Shown: positions 43,386 through 55,568, counted from the stretch's first letter. The stretch is 64,000 nucleotides of DNA from Mycocentrospora acerina (GCA_022701365.1 JAKUHH010000250.1:491533-555532), one strand, 5' to 3'. Program-made: numbers and translations. Notes: a model not told the origin generated them from the letters alone.

Positions 43386-46147
43386 TTACGGTGACCCACT
43401 TGCACCTCTATCTAGTAGCACTTTCACTATAGACTTGTGATCTTTTGCTGAAGCAGCCTGGAGTGCATTACTGTATACTCCTCCCTGAGCATTGACTTTA
43501 GCGCCGTTATCTAGCAGCAGCTTCACTATCTTCTCGTAGCCTCCACACGAAGCAGCCTGAAGTGCGTTACTGTATACTCCTCCCTTAGCATTAACCTTAG
43601 CGCCGTTGTCTAGCAGCAGCTTCACTATTTGCTCGTAGCCTCTGCACGAAGCAGCCTGGAGTGCATTGCCATAGTGTCCACCCTGGATATTGACGTCAGC
43701 ACCGTTGTCCAGCAGTAGCTTTACTATCTGCTCATGGCCTCTCTCTGAAGCAGCCCAGAGTGCGTTGCCATGTAGCCCACCTTGGGCATTGACGTCAGCG
43801 CCGGTGTCTAGCAGCAGCTTTACTGTCTGCTCATGGCCTCTCCTTGAAGCAGCCTGTAGAGCGTTGCCGTAGTTTCCACCTTGGGCATTGACATCAGCGC
43901 CGTTGTCTAGCAGCAGCTTTACTATCTGCTCATGGCCTCTACACGAAGCAGCCTGGAGAGCGTTGCCGCACCTTCCACCCTGGGCGTTGACGTCAACTTT
44001 TTCTCCTGAGATGAGCCAGTCTGCTACATCTACTAAACCAGTCAAACTCGCATAGTACAGATGTAAGGGAGTCTTTGATAAGGTGCGTTTAAAATCTCGT
44101 AGCGACAGATAACCGTCAGGATCATAAAGGCGAATCCAAGCTAGACACGCTTCTCTCTTAATTAGTAGCAGATCGACAGCTAAAGTTACTAATTCTTTGT
44201 TTTGTCTATTGCTCACTGTGGAATGATATATCCATTGCTTCGCAGCATATGAGGCTAGTGCAAACTGGCTGACATTCCCTTCAGTCAGAGCATTAGGCGT
44301 TTCAAACTGTAGCAAGTACTGGAGGCAGCATTTTGCTATCAACTGGTGACAGGTTTTAGAATCTATTCCGTAAATCCTCGCTTTGCTTTGAAAAATGCGT
44401 TCTGACACTAGATATTCCTTCACAGAGTAATGTGCTAAGAGAATCATGTATCCTTCAGGGCTACCATATGGAAGATCTCGTTTTATAGTGTTTGAAGCAG
44501 CTATAGTCACCAAGCTAGAGCATATGCTGAGTACGTCAGACGGATCTTCGAGTACTTCATCGCGGTCGAAGCTTGGACAGCGGTTGGGGTCGATGGCAGC
44601 AATCTCGGCAACCTCTACCAGCAACATTGGTCTTGATGAGAAAGCTAACCACCTTAGGATGCGGATTGCATATTGAATATCGCTTGGCTTTATTGCGCCC
44701 AAGATCCGATTGTATGTCTCGTCTAAGTCTACTGGTAGATCCTTGAGAGCCTGCATGAGCTGTCTCCGGTTACGGCATTCCCCGAGAATATCTAGCTGGC
44801 AAGCGGCCCATCGGAACCTAATTTCGTAAGCCTGGTTGCGCAGTTAAGATCAAGTTAGGGATACATACATTCCGCGGGCTCCTTCCATCAATGATGTCTC
44901 TATTTTTTGGCGGATAACGTCATCTGTATGCCACTTCTTCAGATTGTCATCATCGGAGAGTCGCTGACTCACGTAGGACTTTATGTCATGATCGACAGCT
45001 TCAGTCTGAATGCATAGGATGTTTTCACCTTTTATCACACGTCCAAGAGCGGACTCAATGTCTCCCTCTCTGCGGCTTGTGAGAAGAAGGTGTAATCCTT
45101 TTAACTGCCATGCGGAAACCTTCTTAATTATGCCCATGAGTTCCTTGCGGCTGTTACACTCGTCCAAGGCATCAAAGACGATGTAAGTGCACGGAAACTC
45201 TTTAATTAACTGGTGTAAGACTTCAAGAAGCCCACTTGGCGATGGTTGTCGCTGACCATTGTCACAGGATGAAAAGAGCGCATCGAGACCTGGGGATATC
45301 TTGATGCATTGCTGTGAAAACTGGCAAATAAGCGACCGGACCATCAATCCGGGGTCCTGCTTCTGTTGGTCGTTGAAGTCGAAGTAGAAGTAGGCGGATG
45401 CCTTTCCGGGATCACGCGCGGTATGATTGAGTACATCTTCAACCACAGTTGAGCTAAGCACCGTCTTTCCACATCCTGGAATGCCATGTAGCCAGATAGA
45501 CGAAGCCTTAGATTTCCAAGATTTGTACAAGTCGCCTTCAAGTAACCATTGGCCTGTACCAGCCTGACGCAAAACCAGAGCCTTCTGATAGTTAACAGAC
45601 GGGTCCGGCGCTGACAGCCACTGTCGTATCTTCCCAAGCTTTGCGTCTGAACGACTATCAATATCTTTACTATTCTCTCGACATATATCTTACCCTTTAG
45701 AGGCTCCAATGTTGAGGACGATGCAGCGAAGTAGAAGGTCAACGTTCCGACGTAGCGACGTAGCACGTTTGTGATGCTCTCGATCTTTCTGTCGTTCCAG
45801 ACACTGCCCACTGATTTAATAGCTTTCCTGGTGCGTCCATCGGTCTGATTCGGCACCGTCTTCGCTAGTATCAGATCAATCTCCCGGATTGATTTATCGC
45901 AGCCTCGAATCGCTGGTAGAAGCGCAAGTGAGCACTCTTTTGGGAAAATCCCACCATCGATAGCTTCCTTGATCTTCTGTAGAGTGCGGACGAGAACAGG
46001 TAGCTCAGCCTTTAGATGGCTCAGCGACTTTGGGACGTCACTCGAGCTAGATTGAAACTCGTTGAGGCGGGCGACGACCTTGGAGGTGAAGTCTACGAGC
46101 TGGACGATGCTGGAGACGATGGCGACTACAGCTATCGCTTCAGCCAT
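43386..46147 (-). CDS. NLR-like STAND protein: SesA-like N-domain, NACHT, ankyrin repeats, 887 aa
   Basis: Exons are 46147-45694, 45646-44869 and 44817-43386; the total is 888 codons with consistent phases. The N-terminus (MAEAIAVVAIVSSIVQLVDF) is the SesA-like domain found on fungal STAND proteins. A linker (KIRQWLSAPDPSVNYQKAL) leads to NACHT: Walker A GIPGCGKTVLSSTVV, Walker B YIVFDALDEC, then LLLTSRREGD. The second intron (GTATGT...AATTAG) restores GARGM-FRWAACQLDIL. A helical region with PYGSPEGYMILLAHYSVKEY and CLQYLLQF follows. Six 33-residue ankyrin repeats of very high mutual identity end the protein. Fungal NLRs of this type sense non-self and trigger programmed cell death. The first intron is uncertain: a 47-nt GT-AG intron keeps the frame, but it would remove sequence reading KDIDSRSDAKLG that looks coding, so a one-base deletion near 45680 is the alternative. 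Confidence 0.85.
43401..43994 (-). repeat. Six 99-bp tandem repeats encoding near-identical ankyrin units
   Basis: The units are exactly 99 bp (33 codons) with consensus DVNAQGGxxGNALQAASxRG followed by HEQIVKLLLDNGA. Positions 8-9 read RC, NY, LH, HY, VY, VY and position 18 reads C, R, E, C, C, A, while most other positions are constant. Unit borders are at 43994, 43895, 43796, 43697, 43598 and 43499. Confidence 0.9.
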
Positions 46148-49100
46148 TGTGGGGAACTAGGGACAAGACTAGTCTTATCGGTAGACTAAGGTGTGGAGCT
46201 GCTAGTTTTCTGGTCAGCAAATTCTGCCTTCGAAAGCACTCCTCTGCTATGGAACGTGAAAATCGGAGGGGAACGTTTGGACGTAGACAGATGAATCGAG
46301 TATGTGCGGTGTTGCTGTAACAACTCACGTCTACCATGGCGGGGTCTTGACCGCTGCCTGGAATTGTTGGATTGGGGCTGCACAGACCTTGGAGCTGGAT
46401 GCTGCACCTAACGACGTCGCAGAAAGCCTGGTCTGCTATGAGCACTGCTTTGCGCGATTCCGAACCACCGTCATCAGCCTTCTCACATTACAACTATCGT
46501 TTTTCCACTGAGTTGATGTGAGTATTTATAATTCATACTTTTTAGGCACTTCAACGTCTGCAAAATCTATTTTCCGAAACCTAAAGCAGCGACGCGATCA
46601 AGACCGTCCGCGCCTCGGTGCCGATACAATGTCTTCCGATGCAGACCTTCATTGATCGATATTCATCAATTCCATATCACGACGAGATGATCAATATCGA
46701 TCGTACAAAATTCATATAATTGAATTGAATATACTGTCCCTGCATCGGAAAAGGCGAGCCATCCGGGTACGAAGATTCCGTGATGAACGACACGATGGAA
46801 ATAACTTCTACCCATTCGAGCCTTGGAGACAATAGTGTGCATAATTGGAGTACTTTGTTCTACATTCCGATCCGGCATTCTGAGGTGTTAGCGCCAATTT
46901 TTTGCGGAGCCATATCATCAAGATGATATTCCTTCATCGTGCCAGGCGATTCATAGGACTATGTGCTTGGAAAACAAGTATTGAAGTTTCTCTCCAAGCA
47001 ATATGCCCTTTTTCACATTAGGCTGGTCATAACTTTGTTCATGACAGGAGATGGTGCTCTAGCATTAGTTCTGAGGGTTCTTTAGTGCAAGACGATGTAC
47101 ATCTCACACTAGAGTGATTGAGCGTTTCACTTAAAACATATTCACTGCCTTCTTACCTCATCTGATATTAGTGAAGCAATTTTGCACAGCCATCTGGAAG
47201 CGTAAGTTCCGTATGCGTTGATCAGAATGAAACTGTAGGGCCGAGATGTCTTTCGAAAATAGAAGCAAAATTATCTACTCTGCGGATCACAACTCCACCA
47301 ATTTCGATGTCCTACAGCTTCCACAAGAAAAGCTTAGATGAGCGAGACATGCATTCAACTACTTAAAAAGGACAGCAGCATATGTCGAATCTGCCCGATG
47401 CATGTGGTCAATTCCAAAATGAGTTGCGCTCAAGAATATATCAATGATACATGGATTTAGGCAGTCAATGACTGTATAGGTACTCAACCAACAAGATACA
47501 ACCGATGAGAAGCATGTGATCCTACGTGATTCAAGTTTTAAAATTGGGGTCTAAAAATCCTCTGAGGCTAATAGATCTAGACCTAGTCACGTTTTGTTTC
47601 CGTCTGTCACTGCCTCATTTCTCGCAGCCTCGGTCCCCTTAGCCTCATTCCTTAACCTTTTCCTTAGCAAAGCACAATCTGTTCTCGAAAGTCTGTGTCT
47701 CAAGTATATGAATTAGAGCCACTCATCACTATCATTTGGTCCTCACTCTCCTTGCAATCTAGAACATTCCACTGCAAAGGACTAGACTCCGTCCGCAACA
47801 TCTCGCGATGAAGTCCTGATATTCCTACGACGGGTTCAAATACCATGGAAAGTCCTCGCACTCATCAACCTGCGTGAGGCCTATCACAACGTAGGCAATA
47901 CATAATGGAATCATCCTGATGCGCAAAGCTAACTCTCATTCTTCTAGGTTAGGACTTTGCGCGATTTGATTAGTTTGCCAGGGCAGATCTTGTAGCCTGC
48001 TCTTTCTGTGATATGCGTGCTGTTTCCAAGCACTGGAGCTATAGGCGCCATGTAGGACTGTTGCAGATATGAGAAATATTGTTGTAATTGAAATTGAGGC
48101 CGCCTAGGCATTTCCTAGAATCAAAGGCTTCGCACTGCCACTTTTATGGACGAATTTATCAAAACTTAGGGAAACTCAAGCATCAACAGTTTGATACTAC
48201 CTGGGATTACCGGATGATTGATGATTGCGGGAGCTTGAAATCTAAAATTGATGGAAGAGTATCAAGAAAGCATGCGGTACTCACCAAGATATTACTTAAC
48301 CGCCGTTGCGACATGTTTACAATACGTTCATTTGAATAAACATTTGTTACTACAGGATCTTGAGCCAGAGTAAAGCTAAATTCATCCCCTTTTTCTCTTA
48401 AAAAAAGACTTTCCCTACATAGCCTTGATAGAGGAAGAAATTGCTCTTTACGCTAGCTCAGGAGAGGCAAAAAACTTTAGTCTCTAAAAGTGTAGGTGAT
48501 CACAAATATGACAAGCCTCCTACTTCAGATGGCAAGCTTGGTTTTGAACTCGCTTTTTTAAGGTACAAAAACGCTAAAAGCAACCGTTTAGTACGTAGTT
48601 ATATTTTTGGCATCAGTTTGATATATTTGAGTAAGCTCGTCTACTAGTATATTAAACCCTGCTCACGCAATTTATGGTCTTATTCCAGCATCTTACATTA
48701 CCCAAGATCCCATGCATAGTCTAGAATTGGATATACGCAGAGTAAAACACTTCTACCGCATTGTTCGAAAATATCCGTGCGGAGAAGCCTACTCCGTTAA
48801 TCTTGGTCCACATAGATATCAGAACACCAAACGTTCCGTTTCTTCATTTCGGTTACGCGTTACAATATGTTTCTAAACAAAAAAAATGTCAGAGAACTTT
48901 AAATCACGAGCGCCCCTGGCTCAAGACGCTGGAGTAGCCAGATTAGGAGCGGATAAGTTTACTCCGCGCTTTTTTAAGTACCCACATCAGCAAAATCTCC
49001 TTGACCGTTGTGGACTGTGCGTACCCGGTTTCAGATTTGAGTGGAGCCTCCGGTATGTTTTTGAGAGATTCAAAGCACATGTCAAAGATGTAAGTGTTGG

Positions 49101-49329
49101 TCTTTCGTGTAATGGAGACCTGGGTTGCTAATGGTGGTAATTGTCCTCGTTACAGATATGCGCAATCGAATTTAAAAAATGGGGTGACCAAATGCTGTAC
49201 AATATGATGGTCTCACCCTGAAAAATCAGTTCACTATAAAACTCTCGATCTTTCCCTTTGATAACTTAAAAAATAGCACAGATCCACTGATCACTACCAA
49301 ATACTCCATCACCATTCTACAGCTATAAA
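46148..49329. other. Gene-poor spacer, 3.2 kb
   Basis: It begins with the NLR promoter region. Small frames (46302, 46666 reverse, 48088, 48441, 48886) show no motif, signal peptide or splice partner. No tRNA or repeat was recognised. Confidence 0.4.
49235..49240 (+). promoter_or_regulatory. TATA box of the secreted-protein gene at 49330
   Basis: TATAAA in the context TTCACTATAAAACTC, 90 bp before the start codon. C/T-rich and CATC-rich leader sequence follows, common for expressed fungal genes. Confidence 0.55.
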
Positions 49330-50106
49330 ATGAAGCTCTCAACAATTACTACTGCCATCTTGATCGCTGGCGCTTCTGGAGCCGCCATCCCAGAAGCTGC
49401 TTCTTCGACAAGCATCCAGGCCCGTCAACAGACCGGCTCCTACACGATCTCTGGCCTTGGTTCTCGGAAGAAGCAGGTAACTGCTGCTGGCGCCAATTCT
49501 TTCAACCTAGCTCTTGGGATGCTGGAATCGGAGAGCTTCAATACAAATGTAAGCGTGGTCCACTAGTCTACAAACTCACTGTGAAATAGCGACTAATTCA
49601 TGAACTCTAGTATATCTATGGTGACAATAAGCAGAACGACGCTGCTAACTTTGGAGTTTTCAAGCAAAACTGGGGTATGCTGCGCGTTTGCTGCAACCGT
49701 TTCAAAGGCCAGCCGCAATCAAGCTGGAACAACGGGGCTGTGCTCAAGTAAGAATATTGCCACCACAACCTTCTGAAGTGGATAAAAAAAGAAGACGAAA
49801 TAACTAACCATCACTACAGTTCAAACCTCAACGCTGATGTTCAGTGTTTGAAAGACTGCCAGTCGCACTACGGTCGCGACAAGTGGCTTGCAGGTCACCG
49901 CAACGGCGAAACTGGTCTCAACAACCCTAACACTCAAGATATCAAGAGTGAGTGCCTTTTATCCATTGCTAAATCATTTCGGAACTCTACTAAGACAGTT
50001 ACCAGACTACATTGATGGCGTCAAGTACATCGAAACACAGCTTCTGACCCAGCCGAACGGCCTAACCAACGACGTAAGATACTACATCTACGTTGTGCCG
50101 ATTTGA
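49330..50106 (+). CDS. Conserved small secreted protein, 194 aa
   Basis: Four exons (49330-49548, 49611-49747, 49820-49947, 50006-50106) sum to 195 codons. Introns have donors GTAAGC, GTAAGA and GTGAGT and acceptors CTCTAG, CTACAG and TACCAG. The last acceptor was chosen because it restores DIK-N-YIDGVKYIETQ; a nearer CAG breaks the frame. A signal peptide (MKLSTITTAILIAGASGA) is followed by a short pro-like segment ending QAR before QQTGSYTISGLG. The mature protein contains YIYGDNKQNDAANFGVFKQN, MLRVCCNRFKGQ, DVQCLKDCQSHYG and KWLAGHRNGETG, with four cysteines. I know this pattern from a family of secreted proteins in filamentous ascomycetes. Its compact GDxxNFGxFKxNW and AGHRNG motifs suggest a hydrolase-like or lysozyme-like fold, but that is inference. 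No neighbouring pathway genes point to a role. Confidence 0.85.
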
Positions 50107-52355
50107 TTGTCGAATCCGTAGGCAAAAATCTGACATACTGAACTATGATTGGACGTGTCAGTACTTTCTAAGTGTGGTCGGATTTTGCGATCACACCGCT
50201 TCTTGTAGATATCAATTCAACACACTCATTTGTAACTTCATTGCCACCATGATGTAAGCGGTGATATTGATGAAGAAAATTTGCCTGACTGGCTTCAGCA
50301 CTGGTTCATGTCGTGGCTTCACTGATAGTTATGGGTAAAAGCTTAACTAAAATAGCTCTATCAGAATATAGCAAAGTTAGTTCAGCGGTAAATTCATTTC
50401 TTCTCTTTGATGCTGTGTTCCACATTAAAGATACACTTATTCATCGTGGAATTTCAGAAGCCGCCCATATCTACGCTTGATCCATACCTAAAATGTGAGA
50501 AAATAGTCTTTGGGCATTTTGAGGTGAAACATTCTACGGCTACTTCAGTGTCGATTTATTTTAGAGACCAATCAGTTTTGAGTGGAAATTTTGAAATTTG
50601 TATTTGGTCCAGTTACATTCCCTCTGCTAAGATTTTTTGATGTGTATTTTCACTTTTTACCAGTTTCCGTTATTGCTAAATAGTGTATCGGTCAAAATAT
50701 GCCTTTCGCCCAAGTCAACACGTGAGTATTTAGAGTCTTCATGATCTCCTATTTTTCCATATCTAATCATACAACAAGTTCCTTCGCCGATTGTTTTCTT
50801 ACGCATTGATGCCTTCTTTACATACGGCCACAGTGTTTGGAATAGAAATCACGAACCTCAAAGCCAGGCCTTGATCATTTGGCACAAATCTCATACACGA
50901 GCCCAATCGTAGTGCCACTTTCCGAGTAAACCATCTCCAAAGAAAAAGGGGTCGAGTATTATGCCATATCGGCAGAGCAACAAAAACTTTAAAACTTTTC
51001 AGATTCGACTACACATTTCTAAATTTATAATAAGAATACTTTGCCTTACACTTATACTTCTTATTATGAGTAAATTTGGTTAACAGTATCGCAATCAAAG
51101 CAGTAAATTTCAAGAACTTTTGATTCTACGATAGAAGTAACAAAGTTATCTTAATTTCTGTCAGCCTGCACGTGTGCAAGCACGTGAGCACTCAGTTCCT
51201 ATTTAGTCTCCGAGTCCTACACTTCTAATAATACAACAAGTTCCTTCTGATTTTTCTCTCACAACTTCTTATGGTGATATATATATCAGCCTGGTAGGAA
51301 ATAGTAACTTGCATACCAAGCTCAATCTGGCGTCGAACCAGTACAAGGCTAGGTCTTTTCAATATTTTGTAGGACAATCTCCTCAGATTATATCGAATTA
51401 GAGAGTGTGGGTCAGACTCATGGGGTGCTGCCTCTCACTGGCATGAACAATCCCCGTATCTTACCCTTACCATAGCGTAAACAATCATTCATCTTTCAGA
51501 AAGAGATTGAATTGTGTTTGTATGTGTCAGGATTTCTTAAGTTTCCTTTTGTAACTGATCTGACCTACCGCCTTGTTCATTGAGGCGGATTTAAGTTAAG
51601 GAAACTTACTCTTAGAAGACTTTTAGGAGTGTTACAAACAAGGAGCATTTGCTTCATGAAGATATTAGTGCTCTTACAAATAATAAGCTTCGCGATTTGT
51701 TAGGCAACCGTGTATCTATGCACCTATATAACGACTGGTGAGTGATCAACCACGGCTGATAGTTGGTGGCATGATATAAATGATGGAGCCTAGGGAAGCA
51801 CTAGAAATGGATGTCAGCTGCTCTCCGTTAGCATGATGATATTGATTCTGGACGGAACAAACATTTCCGATAAGAGTAGTCGTGCTCGTGCACGGCGAGT
51901 GTACGGACAAATCTGAGGTTCGCCAATCATTCAACAGGCCGGACGGTCCAACTATTGCTTAACCTATGGAATAACTCTGCTGCTAATTCCATAACACTTG
52001 CCAGAAAGGGAGCATTGTGCGCACAAGTTCAGCCCAATCTCACCATGGCTGCGGCCAGTCAAGCGACATGACGTAATCTAACGAAAAAACACCAACCACC
52101 TCGAAGCGGGCGGTAGCGTGACCCGTTCCACATTCCCGCACTCTTTGTTTGGAGTAGTTGGCCTGAGTAAAAGTCAGCCCAAAAGAGAAAATTGTTCAAG
52201 TGCTAAAAGACATATTTCACAGCGTATAATTAATACTCTGTTGAATCGTCCTGTCCAGGAAAGTCAAAGCATTTATCACATGAATAATATCAAATTAATC
52301 CTCACTCGAGTCGATCGATCCATTCTTGCTTGTTCTAACATCAAAAGTGCCTGTC
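50107..52355. other. Gene-poor spacer, 2.2 kb
   Basis: No gene supported. Two stretches (about 50715-50790 and 51178-51250) share a weak similarity, both containing ATACAACAAGTTCCTTC after an ACGTGAG sequence, and may be remnants of a duplicated intron-containing gene end. The segment just before 52356 is the SDR promoter. Confidence 0.4.
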
Positions 52356-53433
52356 ATGGTCAATCTCGCCCAAGTCCGCCGGTCAAATGCCCAACTTAAT
52401 GAACAAACCGTCCCTCGAACATGTGTCTTCGTTGGCGGAACTTCCGGTATCGGGAAGAATACTCTCATCGAACTCGTCTCTCTTGGTATGCCTGTAAAAG
52501 CATACATCGTTGGGCGCAAAGTTTCTGAGGCTGCTATGAGTTCCTTGCTTGAGACTTTACGGCAGAAAAATCCACAAGCGGGCTTGGTATGGATTGAGGG
52601 AGAGGTGTCGCTGCTTTCGGAGGTGCAGCGCATATGTAGTGTGATCAAGGCTAGCGGAGATTCGAGCGTTGATTTTCTTTGTCTTACTGCGGGCTATGCA
52701 CCATTTGGCGGAAGAAACAGTGAGTGCTGACATGGCATGGGTCGGGTGAAGGTGCAGCACTGACACAAGTCCAGATACCACCGATGGCCTAGATGTCACC
52801 CACGCACTGGAGTATTATGGTCGTATGCTATTTACTCTGCAGCTCCTACCTCTGCTACGGAAATCTTCTTCTCCACGTGTCCTTACCGTCCTGGCGGGCA
52901 GCATGTTAGCAAACAGACTCGTTATCGACGATCTCAATCTCGAAAAGCCGAGTAACTTTAGCGGATTTCAATCACAAACGCAGATGAGCATTATGAACAC
53001 TATTTTTTTCGATCGATTGTCTAATGACCCGGAGAATGAGAACATCAGCTTCATCCATAATTGGCCCGGCGCAGTCGACACTGGAAATATGGCGAGATAC
53101 CATACGCCTAGCTGGACCTCGCCATTCCCCATCACGACGCTGCTCAGGCCTATTGGATGGATCATGGGCTATAGCGATAAGGAAACCGGAGACAGACATG
53201 TTTACATCGCATCGAGTGGGAGGTTTGGGCGCTCTGGGCCGTCAGTCGAAGGCGGGTCAGAGAGGCTGGAGAAGGCAGAGAAGAGTACAACTGGAAGAGA
53301 AGGTAGCGGTTTGTACATTCTGAACTACAAATGCGACGTTTCGTATAGTGAGAGGGCGCTTGTGTCATTGAGAGTGAAGGGACAGGAGGAAGTCTGGAAA
53401 GAAACGATGAGGATATTGAGCCCGTTTTTGTAG
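52356..53433 (+). CDS. Atypical short-chain dehydrogenase/reductase-like protein, 340 aa
   Basis: Two exons (52356-52719, 52775-53433). The 55-nt intron (GTGAGT...TCCAG) joins GGRN-N-TTDGLDVTH. The Rossmann glycine motif is present: VFVGGTSGIGKNTLIEL (residues about 25-40), followed by KAYIVGRK, VDFLCLTAGY (the NNAG-equivalent position) and THALEYYGRMLFTLQLLPLL (the alpha-E helix). Where classical SDRs have the catalytic Tyr-x-x-x-Lys, this protein reads SQTQMSIMNTIFF, so both catalytic residues seem to be missing. This is a recurring fungal SDR subgroup, and the protein may bind NAD(P)H without classical reduction chemistry or use another residue. The start was taken at MVNLAQ; an in-frame ATG lies 30 bases upstream. 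It lies between two secreted-protein genes with no obvious pathway partner. Confidence 0.82.
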
Positions 53434-54916
53434 TGTATCGAACTGCTGGGTCTCTTTGCATACTATCTATGGACACCCAGTTGTCAAAATTGTATAGCCA
53501 AATACAATTTCCTATATTAATTGTCACAAGTGAATTCACATTGTATTTATGGTCAGATGGTCGGATGGTCGGATGGTGACATTCCTCGATCACATTCAAT
53601 TATTCATTTCCAGCATGGTAGTGTATTTCTGTTCCCACAGATCGCCGCTTTTCACAAGCACCGGACGCGTGTACCCTTCAAGTGCATCAATTGTTTGCTA
53701 AGCAAAGTTAGGCAAGCGGACGAAATAACAGGGTACCGACAAGGTCAATTAGTGTAATTAATTCAGGTAATAAACAAAGGTAGTTCGTCATTTTGGCCGT
53801 TTAGGTAAGCGTATGGTAATTATGTTCATGACCTTGCACAATTGTTCGAAGATGCGGCTATGGACCGTGCGTTTCAAATCTTCGAACGCATTTCTGCATC
53901 TCCACACCGCCTTGAATCTGGCCAGGGCGATTTTCTTACAGTAGGGATAGGCGAACAGGGATAGGTGTGTCTGATGCAACGATAACAAAGGTCAGTATAG
54001 GAAAGGTCACACATGCTATACTAATACTAGGAAGGCCCTTTCTTGTAACCCTACTTCATGACTTTTAAGAGTCGTTATCAGCCTTGTAGCGACTAGCACG
54101 GTCCATCGATTATCAGAACAGCATGGGAAACGCGGCCTTACGTCGGCTCAGCCACATCGCCATCGGCTTAGCCACATTATGTCTGTGCGAATGTAGTATC
54201 GCCGTGGCTGTACCGTAATGCGTCTAAGGCGACAATCTCTTGGCGTCTGTTAGAAATAAACATTGTCAATTCTATGTCATTTTGAATTTTTCACACTTTT
54301 CACAGGCACCTCCTAGCGGCTACTCAGAAAGAACTAGGGCAAACCCGAAGAGACGGTTCCTGATTAGACTTGGCGAAATCAAGCGTCAAATGAACGTTGG
54401 CGATAGGTAGTTCCCCACCTGATCAAGCATTGTCTCTCCATCGCAACTGAATCCTCTTCCAATTTTGGATTCTTACAATAATCGCCGAAGGATCCTTGAG
54501 TCGGTGGAGACGCGCTAGAAAAAGTTTGAAACAGGTCGTAATCGGAATAGCCAGAGAGACAACGCGCGGCATAGAAACTCAAATTTGCACTGTGAATTCA
54601 CGGCGTCAGAAGTCACATTTTCTTCATGATCAGAAATTCTAATTGTTGGGTATGGAAACATTCTTCATATTTGTTTGATCAATACGAAGTCGAAAACCAA
54701 CCAACGATAAAACTGTACATGTACAAAACAAGCATGGTAAAACGATACAAAAACAGTGTAGTATAGCCCAAATTGTTGAGCTACGTCGAAATTGCAATTA
54801 CCGTTGGACAGATTCGACCGCAACAAGACTATTGGATAAGGCTTGAAAATGCCGATACGCACGTAACCATCAGCAGTAGGTACATATTTCTATTGCCAGA
54901 TTCTCCACGCAGCTGT
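53434..54916. other. Intergenic spacer with two short repeats
   Basis: GGTCGGAT-type microsatellite at 53551-53577, and a 15-bp imperfect direct repeat (TCGGCTCAGCCACAT at 54143, TCGGCTTAGCCACAT at 54163). No gene supported; a 67-codon minus-strand frame at 54582-54379 lacks a motif. Confidence 0.4.
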
Positions 54917-55568
54917 TTAGGAGGGCGGGTTGGATGGACCAATGCTCCTCAGAACAACCTGAACTTGTCCAAGGCTAGTGTCATTCCAATACAAAGCGTG
55001 GGGTTTGCCAGTCTCATTTAGCGCATACCACAAGGTCTCCAGCTGGCCGTCAGAGCCAATGATCGACGCCGTCGAACCATAGAATCTAAAACCAGAGGTA
55101 GTAGCGTTCTCAGGAGTGCTACTGCTAGACACCAATCCAACTCGATGATCCGAAGAAGAGGCATCGGGGACATAGAATGTCAGGTCACTCCACGTAGGCT
55201 TATCTCCCACTATTCCAGTCGTATTTGGCGATCCAGTCCATTTATTACCTGTATTAGAAGTGACTGAGGTAATTTTAGCGTTGTGGCTTCAGGCTGAGCA
55301 GTTGGGATACTTACACACAACTACAGCCGCGTCACTGCTGTTGGTAATCTCGTTCGGGTCACCAAGGTATGCGTATCCTGAGATCTGTTAGAAGGATCAG
55401 CCTCCGCAAAGGGAATTACTCACCGCCAGAGTAATACAATGGAAGGCCGCCAAAGCCCCCTTTTGTATATCCAAAAAGTTGAAAGTTCGTAGGTGTTGCA
55501 CGCTTTTTCGCGCCCAGTGCCAGAACTGGCAACATGCAGAGCGACACGAAGTGAGTGAAGAGGACCAT
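54917..55568 (-). CDS. Small secreted protein, 179 aa
   Basis: Three exons (55568-55424, 55377-55315, 55248-54917) with introns GTGAGT...CTCAG (46 nt) and GTAAGT...TACAG (66 nt); the phases agree and total 180 codons. A signal peptide (MVLFTHFVSLCMLPVLALGA) is followed by KKRA and then FQLFGYTKGGFGGLPLYYSG-GYAYLGDPNEIT, DAAVVVC-NKWTG, DLTFYVPDASSSDHRVGL and a C-terminal beta-rich part ending RSIGPSNPPS. Several N-glycosylation sites are present (NSS, NTT, NAT, NET, NDT). Only one or two cysteines occur in the mature protein, unlike typical disulfide-rich effectors. I do not recognise a named family. It is divergent from the laccase, with about 860 bp between the starts, so the two could share regulation. 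Confidence 0.78.

Noticed and set aside
43401..43994. CRISPR-like array of regular repeats
   Set aside because: The units are contiguous, coding and translate to ankyrin repeats; there are no spacers, and the genome is eukaryotic.
50700..51260. Possible short gene starting MPFAQVN with an intron, and its partial repeat 460 bp downstream
   Set aside because: No acceptor restores an open frame after the donor at about 50721, and similarity between the two stretches is too weak to define exons.
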